A stretch of 64,000 bases of DNA from an uncultured bacterium. GTDB lineage: Bacteria > Pseudomonadota > Alphaproteobacteria > Rhodospirillales > Rhodospirillaceae. The stretch spans positions 96,389-160,388 of the forward strand of contig CAISTS010000040.1 of the NCBI GenBank assembly GCA_903888485.1, in the 5' to 3' direction. A model generated the notes under the pieces. That model did no database searches. It saw only the letters and a list, made by a program, of their open reading frames with translations, and had not been told where the DNA came from. Position 1 is the first letter of the stretch; each line of letters opens with the position of its first letter. This document shows, in pieces, positions 61,656 through 64,000 of this stretch. Both the position numbers and the translations under genes were made by a program.

Positions 61656-62756
61656 TTAGGAAGGCGGCGTTCCCATGGAGATTGTGGGTGCGCGTTTTTG
61701 CGCGCTGCCCAATTCACTCCAGATGCGATCCGCAATCGCAAGGTATACCTGAGCGTGTACGCCGTCGGGTTCGGCGGCGACAATGGGGATGCCGCCGTCA
61801 GAGTTGATTCGAATCTTCAAATCGAGCGGGATCTCGCCGAGGAACGGCGCGCCCAATTCGTCGGCCGTGCGGTGCGCGCCGCCGTGGTCGAAGATGTCGT
61901 CGCGGTTGCCGCATTTGGGGCAGACGTAATAGCTCATGTTCTCGATCACGCCGAGGATGGGCACCTCCACTTTGCGGAACATGTTGAGGCCCTTACGCGC
62001 ATCGAGGAGCGCAATGTCCTGCGGCGTCGAGACGATTACCGCGCCGGCCAGCGGCACGCGCTGCGACATGGTGAGCTGGGTGTCCCCGGTGCCGGGCGGC
62101 ATATCGACCACCATGATGTCCAGTTCGCCCCAATCGACGTCGCGCAGCATCTGCTCGAGCGCACCCATCACCATGGGGCCCCGCCAGACGATGGGGCTGT
62201 CTTCGGCGATCATGAAGCCGATAGACATGACTTTGACGCCATGATTCTCCAGGGGATAGACCTTCTTGCCGTCGGACGGCGGTTTCTTACCGGCCAGCCC
62301 GAACATGCGCGGCATCGACGGGCCGAAGATATCGGCGTCGAACATGCCGACCTTCTTGCCTTGGCGCGCGAAGGCCACCGCAAGGTTGGCGGCGGTGGTT
62401 GATTTGCCGACGCCGCCTTTGCCCGAGGCAACCGCGACGATGTGTTTGACACCCGGCAACTCGATGCGCTCGCGCGCGGCGCGTGGGGCGGGCGGCGCCG
62501 GTGCCGCCGCTTCGGCGGTCAGCACGGCGGTGACGGTCTGTACGCCCGGCAGGGCGTGCACAGCTTTCTCGGCGGCGGCGCGCACGGGTTCCAGCGCGCG
62601 GCCGAGCCGTGCCGGTACTTCGAGCGTGAAGGTGACATGGCCGTCCTTGATCAGGATGTCCTTCACCCAGCCGCGCGCGACCACGTCGAGGCCTCCGGTG
62701 CCGGAATCGACGCCCTTCAGCGCCGCGGTGATTGTGTATTGGGTGACGGCCGCCAT
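61656..62756 (-). CDS. apbC: Mrp/ApbC-type P-loop ATPase (iron-sulfur carrier)
   Basis: 366 residues. The N-terminal ~85 residues are a MIP18/DUF59 domain (VARGWVKDILIKDGHVTFTL). The P-loop domain has VAVASGKGGVGKSTTAANLA (residues 108-127), GMFDADIFGPSMPRMFGLAG, DIMVVDMPPGTGDTQLTMSQ and the CxxC pair in SYYVCPKCGN for Fe-S cluster binding. It delivers Fe-S clusters to apoproteins. The two domains are joined by a Pro/Ala linker. It diverges from hflK, with 158 to 206 bases between depending on the hflK start. Confidence 0.94.
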   Translation of the reverse strand: MAAVTQYTITAALKGVDSGTGGLDVVARGWVKDILIKDGHVTFTLEVPARLGRALEPVRAAAEKAVHALPGVQTVTAVLTAEAAAPAPPAPRAARERIELPGVKHIVAVASGKGGVGKSTTAANLAVAFARQGKKVGMFDADIFGPSMPRMFGLAGKKPPSDGKKVYPLENHGVKVMSIGFMIAEDSPIVWRGPMVMGALEQMLRDVDWGELDIMVVDMPPGTGDTQLTMSQRVPLAGAVIVSTPQDIALLDARKGLNMFRKVEVPILGVIENMSYYVCPKCGNRDDIFDHGGAHRTADELGAPFLGEIPLDLKIRINSDGGIPIVAAEPDGVHAQVYLAIADRIWSELGSAQKRAPTISMGTPPS

Positions 62757-62962
62757 GGCCTCGTCCTTTTATTATCGACTTGAAATTGCCCGCGCCGGAC
62801 CAACATAGGAACCGGGTACTAACGTGGGCGGGGTGGTCCCGCGGAGATCCTTGAGGCTACATTGCGACACCGGTCTGGTTGTCCTATAACCGGCGAGGCA
62901 ATCTCCACAGACTAATGTCAGGTTTCCGGCATCCTGCGCCGGGGAGGCAGAGGATTAATCCA

Positions 62963-64000
62963 TTGTTTTACAAACAACAAGGCGGAGGCCCCTGGGGGGG
63001 CGGCGGCGGCCCGTGGGGCGGCGGCGGCGGCAATAATCCCTGGGGTGGTCGCGACCGCTCAGGCGGCGGCGGTGGCGGCGGCAATGCCCCGCCCGACCTT
63101 GAAGAGATGCTGCGGCGCGGACAAGACCGTCTGCGCCGGATTATGCCGGGCGGCTTTGGCAACCTGCGCATGCTGTGGCTGCTGGCGGCCGTGGTTCTCG
63201 TGTTCTGGGGAATCAGCGGCTTTTACCGCGTTCAACCCGACGAGCAGGGTGTCGAGCTTCTGTTCGGCAAGTACGTGAAGTCGACGCAGCCGGGCCTCAA
63301 TTACTGGTTCCCGTCACCCATCGGCGAGGTCATCCGCCCGAAGGTCACTCAGACCAACCAGATCACCATCGGCTTTAGGGGATCGGGCGCGAACATCCGC
63401 GAAGTCCCGGCCGAGAGCCATATCCTCGCCGGCGACCAGAATATCGCCGATATCCAGTTTGTCGTTCAGTGGCGTATCCGCGACGCCGGCGACTTCCTGT
63501 TCAACATGCGCGAGCCCGAGCTGACCGTGAAGGCGGCCGCCGAGAGCGCGCTGCGCGAGGTTGTCGGCCGCAATCCACTGCAGGCCGTCATGACCAACCA
63601 GCGCGACGTGATCGCGCAGCAGTCCCGCGAGCTTCTGCAGACGATCATGGACAGCTATGACGCCGGTATCACCATCCTCGATCTGCGCATCCAGAAAGCC
63701 GATCCGCCGAAGGAAGTGATCGACGCCTTCAACGATGTGCAGCGCGCCAAGCAGGACGAAGAACGCCTGCGCAACGAAGCGCTGGCATACCGCAACGACA
63801 TCGTGCCGCGCGCCAAAGGCGAGGCGGCGCGCATGGTACAGAATGCGACCGCCGAGAAGGAGAAGCTGGTGAAAGAGGCCGAAGGTCAGGCCGCGCGCTT
63901 CACGGCGTTCTATCAGACCTACGTCGCCAACAAGGACATCACCACGCGGCGCATGTACCTCGAAACCATGCAGGAAGTGCTCACCAAGTCCAACAAGATC
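62963..64000 (+). CDS. hflK: HflK, membrane SPFH-domain protein (5' part)
   Basis: 346 residues in frame to the window edge, lacking the C-terminal end. With HflC it forms the membrane complex that regulates the FtsH protease. A Gly/Trp-rich N-terminus (FYKQQGGGPWGG), one membrane segment (LRMLWLLAAVVLVFWGISGF), then the SPFH domain: YRVQPDEQGVELLFGKYVKS, PGLNYWFPSPIGEV, DIQFVVQWRIRDAGDFLFNM and LREVVGRNPLQAVMTNQRD. The helical part starts at AKGEAARMVQNATAEKEKLV. I chose TTG 62963, which has AGAGG nine bases upstream and gives a typical HflK start; ATG 62915 is in frame but poorly spaced from a ribosome binding site. Confidence 0.94.
   Translation, partial: MFYKQQGGGPWGGGGGPWGGGGGNNPWGGRDRSGGGGGGGNAPPDLEEMLRRGQDRLRRIMPGGFGNLRMLWLLAAVVLVFWGISGFYRVQPDEQGVELLFGKYVKSTQPGLNYWFPSPIGEVIRPKVTQTNQITIGFRGSGANIREVPAESHILAGDQNIADIQFVVQWRIRDAGDFLFNMREPELTVKAAAESALREVVGRNPLQAVMTNQRDVIAQQSRELLQTIMDSYDAGITILDLRIQKADPPKEVIDAFNDVQRAKQDEERLRNEALAYRNDIVPRAKGEAARMVQNATAEKEKLVKEAEGQAARFTAFYQTYVANKDITTRRMYLETMQEVLTKSNKI

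Noticed and set aside
62968..63171. Reverse-strand Pro-rich frame at the hflK start
   Set aside because: It is the complement of the Gly-rich HflK N-terminus.

Overview
This window is a contiguous piece of a GC-rich alphaproteobacterial chromosome. The evidence is a circularly permuted (two-piece) ssrA gene, a complete mraZ-to-ftsZ division and cell-wall cluster followed by lpxC, bamD, recN and ligA, an alpha-type sspB, a long Pro/Ala-rich FtsZ linker, and GANTC motifs in several control regions. I cannot assign an order. The content is mostly core genome. I see no prophage, integron, CRISPR array or insertion sequence.

Layout. 1-5035: the 5' end of an unidentified reverse-strand gene, ettA, a short GFA-family remnant, a small hypothetical gene, mlaC-mlaA (outer-membrane lipid transport) and metF. 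5046-9209: a two-hairpin intergenic repeat, uvrD/pcrA, a frame-disrupted small membrane gene, a 440-bp gap that looks like a reverse-strand small RNA, and prmA. 9213-15062: pepP, a methyltransferase, a GIY-YIG protein, a GNAT enzyme, a PadR-controlled three-gene unit and a VOC protein with a histone-H1-like tail. 15132-21099: ligA, recN, bamD and lpxC. 21550-41341: an enoyl-CoA hydratase, then the unbroken dcw cluster. Its transcription order is mraZ-rsmH-ftsL-ftsI-murE-murF-mraY-murD-ftsW-murG-murC-murB-ddl-ftsQ-ftsA-ftsZ. Most junctions are 1-4 nt stop/start overlaps, and a terminator follows ftsZ.

41664-49979: a CmcI/MycE-like methyltransferase, rnpB, a peptidoglycan amidase, rpoH with a hairpin directly before its start codon, a DmdC-like acyl-CoA dehydrogenase and a large AsmA-family protein. 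49960-53974: a ribbon-helix-helix protein, fumC, an alpha/beta hydrolase, a second copy of the intergenic repeat and a class I fumarase. 54063-57049: sspB, ssrA, thyA, a small secreted protein and folA. 57052-64000: two paralogous secreted S1-type serine proteases, the Mrp/ApbC ATPase and the 5' part of hflK.

Functional links. MraZ probably controls the whole dcw transcript through four 10-bp-spaced boxes overlapping its promoter. ssrA and sspB, the tag and the adaptor that reads it, are adjacent and co-oriented. thyA and folA form a folate/dTMP pair. The most interesting unexplained signals are the reverse-strand RNA with CU-rich loops (7827-8210), the hairpins abutting the start codons of rpoH and a GNAT gene, the apparent CTG start of the AsmA gene, and the tandem exoproteases.
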